Shown here: positions 49,611 through 58,551 of the stretch, in pieces | Numbering within the stretch: the first letter of the stretch is position 1 | Layout of the letters: each line of letters starts with the position of its first letter | Assembly (NCBI RefSeq): GCF_002095465.1 | Contig: NZ_MLFP01000002.1 | Span: 248,001-312,000 of the forward strand | DNA length: 64,000 nt | Direction: 5' to 3' | Origin: Pantoea rodasii | Lineage (GTDB): Bacteria > Pseudomonadota > Gammaproteobacteria > Enterobacterales > Enterobacteriaceae | Translations under genes and position numbers: made by a program | Notes under the pieces: model-generated | Databases searched by the model: none | What the model saw: the letters and a program-made list of their open reading frames with translations, nothing else | What the model was told of the DNA's origin: nothing

Positions 49611-49695
49611 TGGTGCGGGAGGCGAGACTTGAACTCGCACACCTTGCGGCGCTAGAACCTAAATCTAGTGCGTCTACCAATTTCGCCACTCCCGC
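49611..49695 (-). tRNA. leuW: tRNA-Leu (anticodon TAG)
   Basis: 85 bases with CCA and the long variable arm typical of class II tRNAs (CGCCGCAAGGTG). Anticodon loop ATTTAGG. Reads CUN codons, mainly CUA and CUG. Confidence 0.97.
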
Positions 49696-49705
49696 GAAAA
49701 AAAGA

Positions 49706-49782
49706 TGGTGGCTACGACGGGATTTGAACCTGTGACCCCATCATTATGAGTGATGTGCTCTAACCAGCTGAGCTACGTAGCC
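49706..49782 (-). tRNA. metT: Elongator tRNA-Met (anticodon CAT)
   Basis: 77 bases with CCA, identical to metU. First gene of the tRNA operon, 39 bases downstream of the -10 element of its promoter. Confidence 0.97.
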
Positions 49783-49820
49783 ATCTTTTTTCGCTAACCT
49801 TCATCGGCGTTGCGGGGCGC

Positions 49821-49849
49821 ATTATGCGTATTGAGCTTTGTAGCGTCAA
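49821..49849 (-). promoter_or_regulatory. Promoter of the metT tRNA operon
   Basis: On the minus strand TTGACG, 17 bases, CATAAT, followed by a GC-rich GCGCCCC discriminator. This is a near-consensus sigma-70 promoter with the discriminator type found at stringently controlled stable-RNA genes. Confidence 0.75.
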
Positions 49850-49950
49850 CAAGTTTTTTGCCGTTTTTTGCCTTAAAACGCCTGTTTGACTGGCTTGTAA
49901 CCAGGGTGGCGATTTATTCAACAGTTTTCTAGCGCAACATCATCGATTAA

Positions 49951-49978
49951 AACAAAAAGGGGCCTTTTCAGACCCCTT
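49951..49978 (-). terminator. asnB terminator
   Basis: On the minus strand AAGGGG and CCCCTT pair and are followed by TTTTGTTTT, 20 bases past the asnB stop. Confidence 0.75.
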
Positions 49979-49997
49979 ATCCTACTCATTCACAAGC

Positions 49998-51665
49998 TTA
50001 TTTGTAGGCTGACTGGTGCACGCCGACGGCACGACCAGAAGGATCGTCCATGTTCTTGAACGCTTCGTCCCACTCGATGGCTTTAGCGGAAGAACAGGCA
50101 ACGGATGGACCACCCGGTACGCACTCTGCAGCGCTGGCAATCGGGAACAACTCTTCAAAAATTTCACGGTACAAGTACGCTTCTTTCGAGTTCGGCGTGT
50201 TGTACGGGAAACGGAAGTGCGCGGTGGAAAGTTGCTGATCGGTGATCTGCTTCGCGGCCACTTCTTTCAATGAATCAATCCAGCTGTAGCCCACGCCGTC
50301 CGAGAACTGCTCTTTCTGGCGCCATGCCACACTTTCCGGCAGGTAAGAAGAGAAGCACTCACGCAGAATGTGTTTCTCCATTTTGCCGTTGCTGCCGCAC
50401 AGTTTATCTTCCGGGTTGATACGCATCGCCACATCGAGGAACTTCTTGTCGAGGAACGGTACACGCGCTTCGACACCCCACGCAGACATGGCTTTGTTAG
50501 CACGCGCGCAGTCAAACATGTGCAGTGCCAGCAGTTTACGCACGTTCTCTTCGTGGAATTCCTGGGCGTTAGGCGCCTTATGGAAGTAGAGATAGCCGCC
50601 AAACACTTCGTCAGCACCTTCACCTGACAACACCATTTTAATGCCCATCGCCTTGATTTTACGCGACATTAAATACATCGGCGTAGAGGCGCGAATGGTG
50701 GTGACATCATAAGTTTCGATGTGATAAATCACATCGCGGATGGCATCCAGACCTTCCTGCACGGTGAAGTGAATCTCGTGGTGCACGGTACCCAAATGCT
50801 CAGCCACAGACTTGGCGGCTTTCAGATCGGGTGAACCTTCCAGACCGACAGCAAAGGAGTGCAGCTGTGGCCACCAGGCATCACTTTTATCTTCATCTTC
50901 CACACGTTTCGCCGCAAAACGCTTGGTCACGGCGGAGATGATTGAAGAGTCGAGGCCGCCAGACAGCAGCACCCCGTAAGGCACGTCAGACATCAGGTGG
51001 CTTTTCACTGACTCTTCCAGCGCATGCTTCAGGCCCGCAGCATCGGTGGTGTTCTCAGCAACCGCAGAGAAATCCATCCAGTCACGCTGCCAGTAACGAC
51101 GGATTTCGCCATCGCTGCTGCACAGGAAGCTTCCCGGCGGGAATTCTTTGATGGTGCGGCAAACCGGCACCAGCGCTTTCATTTCAGAGGCGACAAACAG
51201 GTTGCCGTGCTCATCGTTGCCCATGTAAAGCGGGATAATCCCGATGTGGTCACGGCCAATCAGATACTGCTGCTTCACGCTGTCCCACAGAATAAAGGCA
51301 AACATACCCTGCAGATCGTCGAGGAAATCGAGGCCTTTTTCCTGATACAGCGCAAGGATCACTTCGCAGTCAGAACCGGTCTGGAACGCATAACGATCGC
51401 TCAACTCAGCGCGCAGTGCCTGATGGTTGTAGATCTCGCCGTTCACGGCCAGTACGTGGGTGTGGTCAGCGTTATACAGCGGCTGTGCACCGTTGTTGAC
51501 GTCAACAATCGACAGGCGCTCATGCACCAGAATGGCTTTGTCATCGGCATATACGCCAGACCAATCAGGTCCACGGTGGCGCATCAGACGGGAACACTCC
51601 AGCGCTTTCTTGCGCAATTCAACAGGATCGGATTTCAGATCCAGCACACCAAAAATCGAACACAT
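49998..51665 (-). CDS. asnB: Asparagine synthetase B (glutamine-hydrolysing) AsnB
   Basis: A 555-residue enzyme that makes asparagine from aspartate, ATP and glutamine. Cys2 after the removed Met is the glutaminase nucleophile (MCSIFGVLD). The N-terminal Ntn domain includes RHRGPDWSG and NGEIYNH; the synthetase domain has the pyrophosphate loop LSGGLDSS and SGEGADEVFGGY. Start with an AGGAG ribosome site. Its upstream region contains a perfect 15-base palindrome (51851-51865). Confidence 0.97.
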   Translation of the reverse strand: MCSIFGVLDLKSDPVELRKKALECSRLMRHRGPDWSGVYADDKAILVHERLSIVDVNNGAQPLYNADHTHVLAVNGEIYNHQALRAELSDRYAFQTGSDCEVILALYQEKGLDFLDDLQGMFAFILWDSVKQQYLIGRDHIGIIPLYMGNDEHGNLFVASEMKALVPVCRTIKEFPPGSFLCSSDGEIRRYWQRDWMDFSAVAENTTDAAGLKHALEESVKSHLMSDVPYGVLLSGGLDSSIISAVTKRFAAKRVEDEDKSDAWWPQLHSFAVGLEGSPDLKAAKSVAEHLGTVHHEIHFTVQEGLDAIRDVIYHIETYDVTTIRASTPMYLMSRKIKAMGIKMVLSGEGADEVFGGYLYFHKAPNAQEFHEENVRKLLALHMFDCARANKAMSAWGVEARVPFLDKKFLDVAMRINPEDKLCGSNGKMEKHILRECFSSYLPESVAWRQKEQFSDGVGYSWIDSLKEVAAKQITDQQLSTAHFRFPYNTPNSKEAYLYREIFEELFPIASAAECVPGGPSVACSSAKAIEWDEAFKNMDDPSGRAVGVHQSAYK

Positions 51666-51850
51666 AACTGACTCCTGATCTCACCTTGCGGCGATGTTAT
51701 TTCTACGTTTGTCCGGCAGCCTTGACTGCGTGATGTATAAGAAAATGCGCTATCTGGTGGTGCTAGTGCAAGTAAAATTGCGTTTTTTTGATAAAAAGAT
51801 TGTTGGTATGGCTTTAAAATTGAATTTTATCTAAAGAAGTGGCTATTAAA

Positions 51851-51865
51851 TTAGATGGTATCTAA
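51851..51865. promoter_or_regulatory. Perfect palindrome upstream of asnB (possible operator)
   Basis: TTAGATGGTATCTAA has two 6-base half-sites around a 3-base centre, 186 bases before the asnB start. Its regulator is not known to me; it may equally be a chance feature of AT-rich DNA. Confidence 0.4.
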
Positions 51866-51930
51866 TGAATTGGCGTTTTGAATGATTTCCCGAGCAATTA
51901 CCGCTGCCCAAAATCGCGATAAAGGGATGT

Positions 51931-51970
51931 AAAAACAAACGCCCTGCTCACACAGCGTGCGGGCAGGGCG
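51931..51970 (-). terminator. Terminator of the nagBACD operon
   Basis: CGCCCTGC and GCAGGGCG form an 8-bp stem with a 15-base loop and on the minus strand are followed by TTTGTTTTT, shortly after nagD. Confidence 0.8.
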
Positions 51971-51994
51971 ATAAGTAAACGCGATAGTGAAGAC

Positions 51995-52746
51995 TTAGAA
52001 GAGATCGATATCGGCCACCGAAGGGTAAATCCAGTCGGGGCGGAATGGCATCGCATCAATGTCACTCAGCGTCGAAACGCCCGACAGCACCAGAATGGTT
52101 TCCAGCCCGGCCTGGAAGCCCGCAAGGATATCGGTGCGCAGGTTATCACCGACAATCACCGTCTCTTCAGAATGAGCATGCATCTTATTCAGCGCAGCAC
52201 GCATGATGTACGGGCTGGGTTTGCCGACATAAAACGGCTTGCGTCCAGAGATGGTTTCGATACCGGCGCAGAGTGCGCCACAGGCTGGCACGTAGCCACG
52301 TGCATGCGTATCGGGGTTGGTGGCGATAAAGCGTGCGCCGCTGGCCACAAAGAATGCCGCCTTGTGCATCATTTCCCAGTTAAAAGAGCGCGTCTCGCCG
52401 ACAATCACGAAGTCTGGATTGACGTCAGTGATGGTGAATCCGGCTTTATACAGTTCATGGATCAGTGCGCCTTCGCCAATCACATAGGCTTTTTGCCTTC
52501 CTGACGACGCAGGAAATCCGCGGTGGCCATCGCCGAGGTATAAAATACCGAGTCCGGCACCTCGACGCCTGCATTGGCAAAGCGGTTCGCCAAATCCTGT
52601 GCCGTTTGCGACGGATAATTGGTCAGCACCACCAGCGGCATCTCTTTCTCAAGGATGCGCTGCAGAAACTCATTCGCGCCTTTTACGGCGGTATTGTCGT
52701 GCATCAACACGCCGTCGATGTCACAGATTACGCTTTTGATGGTCAT
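51995..52746 (-). CDS. nagD: Ribonucleotide monophosphatase NagD (frameshifted)
   Basis: HAD-family (type IIA) nucleotide phosphatase, last gene of nagBACD. Motif I is VICDIDGVLMHDN at the N-terminus; the C-terminal fragment holds PDFVIVGETRSFNW, GRKPFYVGKPSPYIM and VGDNLRTDILAGF. The frame breaks at T5 52490-52494 (plus strand); one more base gives EGKKAYVIGEGALIHEL and 250 residues, the E. coli length. Probably a sequencing error. Confidence 0.92.
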
Positions 52747-52786
52747 AGAGGGTTTCCGGTCAGGCCTGCCAGCGGGCAGGCTTCAA

Positions 52787-54007
52787 TTATTCTTCCAGCA
52801 GATGCTGCAGCAGAATGCCATTTAGCATCGCGCGTTTCGCCAGCGCAAAGGCACCGATCGCCGAACGGTGATCCAACTCAGAACGCACCACCGGTAAATT
52901 TTTGCGGAAGGCGTTGAGTGCCTGCGTATTGATGCAGCCCTCGATGGCAGGGAATAGCACTTTATCGGCATCGGTGATTTCACCGGCCAGCACCACTTTC
53001 TGCGGATTGAACAGGTTAATAGCAATCGCGATGGCTTTACCCAGATAACGTCCAACGTACTCAATCACTTCACAGGCTAATGCATCGCCCTGATTGGCGG
53101 CGCGGCAAATTTGTGGCATCAGACAATTATCCAGCGACAGCGTGCTCGGATAGCCCTGATTGAGCAGATGGCGCACGCGGTTTTCAATCGCCCCGTTGGC
53201 GGCGATGGTTTCCAGGCAGCCAAAGTTGCCGCAGTGGCAGCGTTCACCCAAAGGGTCGACCTGAATGTGGCCAATCTCGCCGACGTTGCCGTTACTGCCG
53301 AGGAAAATATGGCCGTTGGCGATAATGCCCGCGCCAGTGCCGCGGTGTAAGCGCACCAGAATGGAGTCTGCGCAGTCGCGGCTTGCACCGAAATAGTGCT
53401 CTGCCAGGGCCAGGCTGCGGATATCGTGGCCGACAAAGCTGGTGACGTTAAAACGTTTTTTTAGACTGGAAACCAGTGGCCAGTGGCTCACTGTGATGTG
53501 CGGCATATAACGAATGATGCCGTTAATCGGATCTACGAGGCCTGGCAGGATCACCGCAATCGCAATCAATTCATGAATCTTACGCTGATGCGCGGCCATA
53601 AACGCCGTGATGGCATTGAACAGCGCATTCTCCAGCGTCTCTTGCGTGCGCTCAGGCAGCGGATAGTCTTCCTGCGCCAGCGATTTGCCGCTTAAATCAA
53701 ACAGCGTCAGCGTGGCATCATTGCGTCCTAAGCGGACGCCGATGGTATGAAAGTGGCGGGTTTCAGTGATGATGGAGATGGCGCGGCGCCCACCGGTAGA
53801 GGCTTGTTGCTCTACCTCTTTGATAAGGCCGCGCTCAATGAGCTGACGCGTAATTTTCGTGACGCTGGCGGGCGCAAGCTGGCTGAGATCGGCGATTTGA
53901 ATACGCGATATCGGCCCTTGTTGATCAATTAGCCGGTAAACGGCTGCACTATTAAGTTGTTTGACAAGATCGACATTTCCTATTTGAGTCTGGCCGCCAG
54001 TGGTCAT
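52787..54007 (-). CDS. nagC: N-acetylglucosamine repressor NagC
   Basis: A 406-residue ROK-family repressor that binds nag operators and is released by GlcNAc-6-phosphate. N-terminal winged helix with LSQLAPASVTKITRQLIERG; sugar-binding ROK domain with GTGAGIIANGHIF; zinc motif GERCHCGNFGCLE. It is seven bases downstream of nagA. Targets here should include the nagB-nagE control region. Confidence 0.95.
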   Translation of the reverse strand: MTTGGQTQIGNVDLVKQLNSAAVYRLIDQQGPISRIQIADLSQLAPASVTKITRQLIERGLIKEVEQQASTGGRRAISIITETRHFHTIGVRLGRNDATLTLFDLSGKSLAQEDYPLPERTQETLENALFNAITAFMAAHQRKIHELIAIAVILPGLVDPINGIIRYMPHITVSHWPLVSSLKKRFNVTSFVGHDIRSLALAEHYFGASRDCADSILVRLHRGTGAGIIANGHIFLGSNGNVGEIGHIQVDPLGERCHCGNFGCLETIAANGAIENRVRHLLNQGYPSTLSLDNCLMPQICRAANQGDALACEVIEYVGRYLGKAIAIAINLFNPQKVVLAGEITDADKVLFPAIEGCINTQALNAFRKNLPVVRSELDHRSAIGAFALAKRAMLNGILLQHLLEE

Positions 54008-54014
54008 TCAGTAC

Positions 54015-55163
54015 TTACTCGCTGAGGACGTTGTCTCCATTGACTAACGTCTTAGTGATTTGATAATCGCGGGTAAAGACAGTGAGGTTAGCGACTTTTC
54101 CTGCTGTCACTGAACCCAGCTGTTTTTCCACGCCCATTGCCTGGGCTGGATAGAGCGTTGCCATGCGCAATGCTTCATCCAGCGCGATACCGCAATGTTC
54201 CACGCTGTTCTGTACCGCTTCAATCATGGTCAGCGCAGAACCGCTCAGGGTACCGTTTTCGTCAACGCAAAGGCCGTCGCGATAGTATATTGTTTTGCCT
54301 GCAAAAATAAATTTATCAATCGACGCACCAGCGGGTGCGGTCGCATCCGTTACCAACACCAGCTTGTCGCCTTTAATGCGCTTCGCATTGCGCACGTTAG
54401 CGTAGTGGACATGTAAACCATCCGCAATGATGCCGCAGTATACATCAGGTGAATCAAACAGCGCACCGATCAGACCCGGCTCACGGCCCGCAAAGGTCGG
54501 CATGGCATTATACAGGTGGGTAGCAAAACTCACGCCCGCGCTAAAGCCTGCTTTGGCTTCTTCGTAAGTGGCGTTTGAGTGGCCCGCAGAGACAATGATG
54601 CCCGCGGCGCGCAGTTTGCCAATCACCTCGGCACCGGCGTTTTCTGGAGCCAGCGTCACTTTGGTGATCACATCCGCGTTGGCACAAAGAAAATCCACCA
54701 TCTCCGCATCGGGCAGGCGAATCAGATCTGGATTATGGGTACCTTTCTTGGCTTTGTTTAGCCACGGCCCTTCCAGATGCAGGCCTAACGCCTGATTCTG
54801 GTGTTTTGCCAGATAAGCACGCAGGGTTTCAACCGCACGCTTCATCAGTGCATTGGTGCTGGTAATCAGCGTCGGCAGGTAACTGGTGCAGCCAGATTTT
54901 TCATTGGCGCGCTGCATAATTTCCAGCGTTTCCACGCTCAGCGCGTCGATATCATCGTTAAACTGCACGCCGCCGCAGCCGTTGAGCTGCAAATCAATAA
55001 ATCCGGGAGCGATAAACGCACCAGCCACATCCTGCTGTGCAATCGTTGCGTCAAGTGCATCACGTGGGCACACGCGCTCAATCAGGCCATCCGCAATCAC
55101 CACTGCATGATTGTCCAGAATTTCATGACCGGTAAAAATCCGGCCGTTCACTAATGCGTACAT
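54015..55163 (-). CDS. nagA: N-acetylglucosamine-6-phosphate deacetylase NagA
   Basis: A 382-residue metal amidohydrolase that makes glucosamine-6-phosphate. Metal/catalytic positions: [40 protein letters not shown] and the catalytic Asp in [10 protein letters not shown]. It lies between nagB and nagC in the operon, sixty bases after nagB. Confidence 0.96.
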   Translation of the reverse strand: MYALVNGRIFTGHEILDNHAVVIADGLIERVCPRDALDATIAQQDVAGAFIAPGFIDLQLNGCGGVQFNDDIDALSVETLEIMQRANEKSGCTSYLPTLITSTNALMKRAVETLRAYLAKHQNQALGLHLEGPWLNKAKKGTHNPDLIRLPDAEMVDFLCANADVITKVTLAPENAGAEVIGKLRAAGIIVSAGHSNATYEEAKAGFSAGVSFATHLYNAMPTFAGREPGLIGALFDSPDVYCGIIADGLHVHYANVRNAKRIKGDKLVLVTDATAPAGASIDKFIFAGKTIYYRDGLCVDENGTLSGSALTMIEAVQNSVEHCGIALDEALRMATLYPAQAMGVEKQLGSVTAGKVANLTVFTRDYQITKTLVNGDNVLSE

Positions 55164-55223
55164 CGTTTTTCTCTCCCGGCTAAGCCTGCTACCTTAAGGC
55201 AGCAGGTTTTTTACAACGTGTTT

Positions 55224-56024
55224 TCACACACCCTTCATATTTTCCGCTTCCATTTCGCGGAAATATTTCACGGTTTTCACTTTCAGTTCCATGGTGGCCG
55301 GTTCGTCACACACCACCACGGATTTCGCATGCAGCTGCAGGCAGCTGATGGTCCACATATGGTTGACGTTACCTTCTACGGCAGCCTGCAGCGCTTGTGC
55401 TTTCAGATGGCCCGTCACCAGAATCATCACTTCTTCGGCATCCAGCAGCGTACCCACACCCACGGTCAGGGCGTATTTTGGCACCTGATCGACATCGCCA
55501 TTAAAGAAGCGCGAATTGGCGATGCGGGTATCGTGCGTCAGGGTTTTGATGCGGGTGCGGGAAGAGAGTGAAGAAGCCGGCTCATTAAAGGCGATGTGTC
55601 CATCGTTACCCACGCCGCCCATGAACAGGTTAATTTTACCGAATGAGCGAATCTTCTCTTCGTACTGGCGACATTCTGCGTCAATATCTGGCGCATTGCC
55701 ATTCAGAAGATTGATATTTTCTGGTTGGATATCAACGTGATCGAAAAAGTTGCGGTACATGAAGCTGTGGTAGCTTTCAGGATGCTCTTTTGGCAGGCCA
55801 ACGTATTCATCCATATTGAAGGTGACTACGTGCTTGAAACTAACCTGGCCCGCTTTGTGCATATCGATCAGGTGCTTGTAAGCTTCCAGCGGCGTACCGC
55901 CAGTGGGCAAACCCAGCACGAAGGGACGTTCTGCGCTAGGCTTAAACGCGTTGATGCGGTTAACAATATGGCGTGCAGCCCATTTACCCACCTGGGTAGG
56001 TGTGGCCAAGGGGATCAGTCTCAT
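55224..56024 (-). CDS. nagB: Glucosamine-6-phosphate deaminase NagB
   Basis: A 266-residue enzyme (same length as E. coli) that converts GlcN6P to fructose-6-phosphate and ammonia. Key parts are [34 protein letters not shown] (general base Asp), and [17 protein letters not shown]. First gene of nagBACD, divergent from nagE. The two promoters share a 337-base control region. Confidence 0.97.
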   Translation of the reverse strand: MRLIPLATPTQVGKWAARHIVNRINAFKPSAERPFVLGLPTGGTPLEAYKHLIDMHKAGQVSFKHVVTFNMDEYVGLPKEHPESYHSFMYRNFFDHVDIQPENINLLNGNAPDIDAECRQYEEKIRSFGKINLFMGGVGNDGHIAFNEPASSLSSRTRIKTLTHDTRIANSRFFNGDVDQVPKYALTVGVGTLLDAEEVMILVTGHLKAQALQAAVEGNVNHMWTISCLQLHAKSVVVCDEPATMELKVKTVKYFREMEAENMKGV

Positions 56025-56171
56025 GTCTTCACCTCAATTAAGATTAGGAAAGTGTGGTCGCCGATGCGGGTTTAGGTTACTGCCCTTAAGCGTAATCCGT
56101 TTAAGCGCAACCAGCAGGGAAAAGTGCGACTTGATATTTTTCATCATAAAATAAGTTTGTGGTGGTGGCTA

Positions 56172-56189
56172 GCATTTCGCGGGATTAAA
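56172..56189. promoter_or_regulatory. Possible NagC operator (nagB side)
   Basis: GCATTTCGCGGGATTAAA resembles the AT-rich NagC box with a central CG-containing core, about 148 bases upstream of nagB. It is a weaker match than the nagE-side site and is offered only as a candidate. Confidence 0.35.
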
Positions 56190-56198
56190 CGTCGAATA

Positions 56199-56216
56199 TG
56201 GTGATTAAAGTCACAG
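56199..56216. promoter_or_regulatory. Putative CRP site between nagB and nagE
   Basis: TGGTGA-TTAAAG-TCACAG fits the CRP consensus (TGTGA-N6-TCACA) with one mismatch. E. coli also has a CRP site in the nagB-nagE region, activating both directions. Confidence 0.65.
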
Positions 56217-56228
56217 TTACTGTGGTTT

Positions 56229-56250
56229 TAATTTGCGAGGCGAATTAATT
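56229..56250. promoter_or_regulatory. Putative NagC operator (nagE side)
   Basis: TAATTTGCGAGGCGAATTAAT is a near palindrome with AATT half-sites around a GC core, the shape of NagC operators. It lies about 112 bases before nagE. Paired NagC sites on both sides would allow a repression loop, as described in E. coli. Confidence 0.55.
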
Positions 56251-56361
56251 TATCTTTACACTGCGCCTCGTGGTGAATGATGTCATCAAGGTACCGGGCG
56301 CCGGGATAATAAAATCAACCCGCGCCTCGGCAAAACGCCAGTCTCATAGGGGGAGAAAAAG

Positions 56362-58410
56362 GTGAGTATTTTAGGATATCTGCAAAAGGTCGGCCGTGCA
56401 CTGATGGTGCCGGTAGCGACACTGCCGGCAGCGGCAATCTTGATGGGCGTGGGGTATTGGATTGATCCTGATAGCTGGGGCGCAGGCAATGCGCTGGCAG
56501 CGCTGCTGATTAAATCCGGTTCCGCCATTATCGAAAATATGTCAGTGCTGTTTGCCATTGGTGTGGCTTACGGTATGTCAAAAGATAAAGACGGTGCGGC
56601 CGCATTAACTGGCTTCGTCGGCTTCCTGGTGGTCACCACGCTGTGTTCACCCGCCGCGGTGTCCATGATTCAGAAGATCCCGGTCGAGCAGGTGCCTGCT
56701 GCCTTCGGTAAGATCAATAACCAGTTCGTGGGTATTCTGGTCGGTATTCTTTCTGCTGAGGTCTACAACCGCTTTAGCCATGTGGAACTGCCCAAAGCGT
56801 TGTCGTTCTTTAGTGGACGCCGTTTGGTGCCGATCCTCGTCTCATTCCTGATGATCATTGTGGCGTTCATCCTGATGTACATCTGGCCAATCATTTTCGG
56901 CGGCCTGGTGAATTTCGGTGAGCACATCCAGAAAATGGGTTCAGTGGGTGCAGGCGTGTACGCCTTCTTTAACCGTTTGCTGATTCCGGTTGGTCTGCAT
57001 CACGCGCTGAACTCCGTGTTCTGGTTTGACGTGGCAGGCATCAACGATATTCCTAAGTTCCTTGGCGGTGCGCAATCTATCGCGAATGGCACAGGTATCC
57101 CGGGCATTACCGGTCGCTATCAGGCGGGCTTCTTCCCGATCATGATGTTTGGTCTGCCGGGTGCTGCATTGGCTATCTTCCACTGCGCACGTCCAGAAAA
57201 CCGCGCCAAAGTCGGCGGTATCATGCTGGCTGCTGCGTTTGCTGCCTTCTTCACCGGTATCACTGAACCGCTGGAATTCTCCTTCATGTTCGTGGCGCCG
57301 GTGCTGTATGTGATTCACGCCGCATTGACCGGTCTTTCCGTGTTCATCGCTGCGAGCATGCACTGGATTGCAGGATTTGGTTTCAGTGCTGGTCTGGTGG
57401 ATATGGTGCTGTCAACGCGAAATCCGCTGGCCGTTAACTGGTGGATGCTGATCCCTCAGGGTCTGGTGTTCTTTGCGATTTACTATGTGGTGTTCCGTTT
57501 CACTATTCAGAAATTCAATCTGATGACGCCGGGCCGTGAGCTGTCTGCAGGCGATGAAACTGATGGCTACGACGTCAACGTCGACCATAGTGGTAACGGT
57601 GAAAGCCAGACTGAATCGCTGGCACGTCGCTACATTGCTGCCATCGGCGGTTCTGAAAACCTGACCAACATCGATGCCTGTATTACCCGTCTGCGTCTAA
57701 ACGTCAAAGACTCTGCACAGGTAAATGAAGGTGTGGCGAAACGTTTGGGTGCATCAGGCGTGATTCGTCTCAACAAGCAAAGTGTGCAGGTGATTGTCGG
57801 CACTCAGGCTGAAAGCATCGCGACTGCAATGAAAACGGTATTGAGTAAAGGCCCGGTTGCTGCTGCCGTTACTGCGGCACCTGCCGTGGCGAGTGCGCCG
57901 GTTGCGGCGAAACCTCAAGCGGTGCTGAACACCGAAAAAGCCGTGATTGCTACGCTGGTGGCACCGGTGACCGGTGAGATCGTAGCGCTGGATGCCGTAC
58001 CGGATGAAGCGTTTGCCAGCAAAGCGGTGGGCGATGGTCTGGCAATCAAGCCAACCGACAAAACCGTGGTGGCACCGATTGCCGGTACCGTGGTGAAAAT
58101 CTTCAACACCAACCATGCCTTCTGTCTGGAAGCTGCCAACGGGGTTGAGATCGTCGTGCACATGGGTCTGGATACTGTGGCACTGGAAGGTAAAGGCTTC
58201 ACGCGTTTGGTGGAAGAGGGCGCAACCGTCACCGCGGGTCAGCCGATTCTGGAGATGGATCTTGATTTCCTCAACGCTAACGCGCGCTCGATGATTAGCC
58301 CAGTTGTAGTCAGCAACAGCGATGATTTCGCCGGACTGAATCTGCTGGCAAGCGGTTCAGTGGTTGCAGGTGTAACGCCGCTGTATGAAGTGAAAACTAA
58401 GTCCTTGTGA
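56362..58410 (+). CDS. nagE: N-acetylglucosamine PTS permease NagE (EIICBA)
   Basis: A 682-residue three-domain PTS protein that imports and phosphorylates GlcNAc. EIIC, membrane part, about 1-385 (FFPIMMFGLPGAALAIF, TGITEPLEFSFMF); EIIB about 410-490 with the phosphorylated Cys in DACITRLRLNV; an Ala/Pro linker; EIIA about 530-680 with the His in VEIVVHMGLDTVALEGKGF. The start is GTG 56362 after GGGGGAG. It is divergent from nagB and shares CRP and NagC sites with it. Confidence 0.96.
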   Translation: MSILGYLQKVGRALMVPVATLPAAAILMGVGYWIDPDSWGAGNALAALLIKSGSAIIENMSVLFAIGVAYGMSKDKDGAAALTGFVGFLVVTTLCSPAAVSMIQKIPVEQVPAAFGKINNQFVGILVGILSAEVYNRFSHVELPKALSFFSGRRLVPILVSFLMIIVAFILMYIWPIIFGGLVNFGEHIQKMGSVGAGVYAFFNRLLIPVGLHHALNSVFWFDVAGINDIPKFLGGAQSIANGTGIPGITGRYQAGFFPIMMFGLPGAALAIFHCARPENRAKVGGIMLAAAFAAFFTGITEPLEFSFMFVAPVLYVIHAALTGLSVFIAASMHWIAGFGFSAGLVDMVLSTRNPLAVNWWMLIPQGLVFFAIYYVVFRFTIQKFNLMTPGRELSAGDETDGYDVNVDHSGNGESQTESLARRYIAAIGGSENLTNIDACITRLRLNVKDSAQVNEGVAKRLGASGVIRLNKQSVQVIVGTQAESIATAMKTVLSKGPVAAAVTAAPAVASAPVAAKPQAVLNTEKAVIATLVAPVTGEIVALDAVPDEAFASKAVGDGLAIKPTDKTVVAPIAGTVVKIFNTNHAFCLEAANGVEIVVHMGLDTVALEGKGFTRLVEEGATVTAGQPILEMDLDFLNANARSMISPVVVSNSDDFAGLNLLASGSVVAGVTPLYEVKTKSL

Positions 58411-58419
58411 TTTAGTCAG

Positions 58420-58448
58420 AAGGCAGGAAGCAATTCCTGCCTTTTTTG
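58420..58448 (+). terminator. nagE terminator
   Basis: AAGGCAGGAA and TTCCTGCCTT pair across GCAA and are followed by a T-run. Confidence 0.9.
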
Positions 58449-58551
58449 TTTTAAAACGACCAACAAACGGTTGTTTCCCTCCTGCGCTTTGTGGATCATA
58501 CTCCGTTACTTCGTGGTACAAATCACCCGCTATTGTTTTGAGGATTTTGAG

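Larger units (their letters stand above)
51666..51994. other. Control region between asnB and nagD
   Basis: 329 bases, AT-rich near asnB. It holds the nagD terminator at 51931-51970 and a palindrome TTAGAT-GGT-ATCTAA at 51851-51865, with another TATCTAA about 25 bases nearer asnB. No gene is supported. Confidence 0.5.

Noticed and set aside
49115..49782. tRNA cluster as a phage or island attachment site
   Set aside because: No integrase, no repeated tRNA 3' end outside the array, and the flanking gene order is the normal chromosomal one.
51024..51671. 215-codon frame opposite asnB
   Set aside because: Antisense shadow of a fully conserved gene.
350..52746. Programmed frameshifting or polymerase slippage at A/T runs as a biological mechanism
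   Set aside because: The runs are short (2-6), differ in each gene, hit genes that are unshifted in relatives and include a tRNA. Some breaks are not in runs at all. Sequencing error explains all of them more simply.
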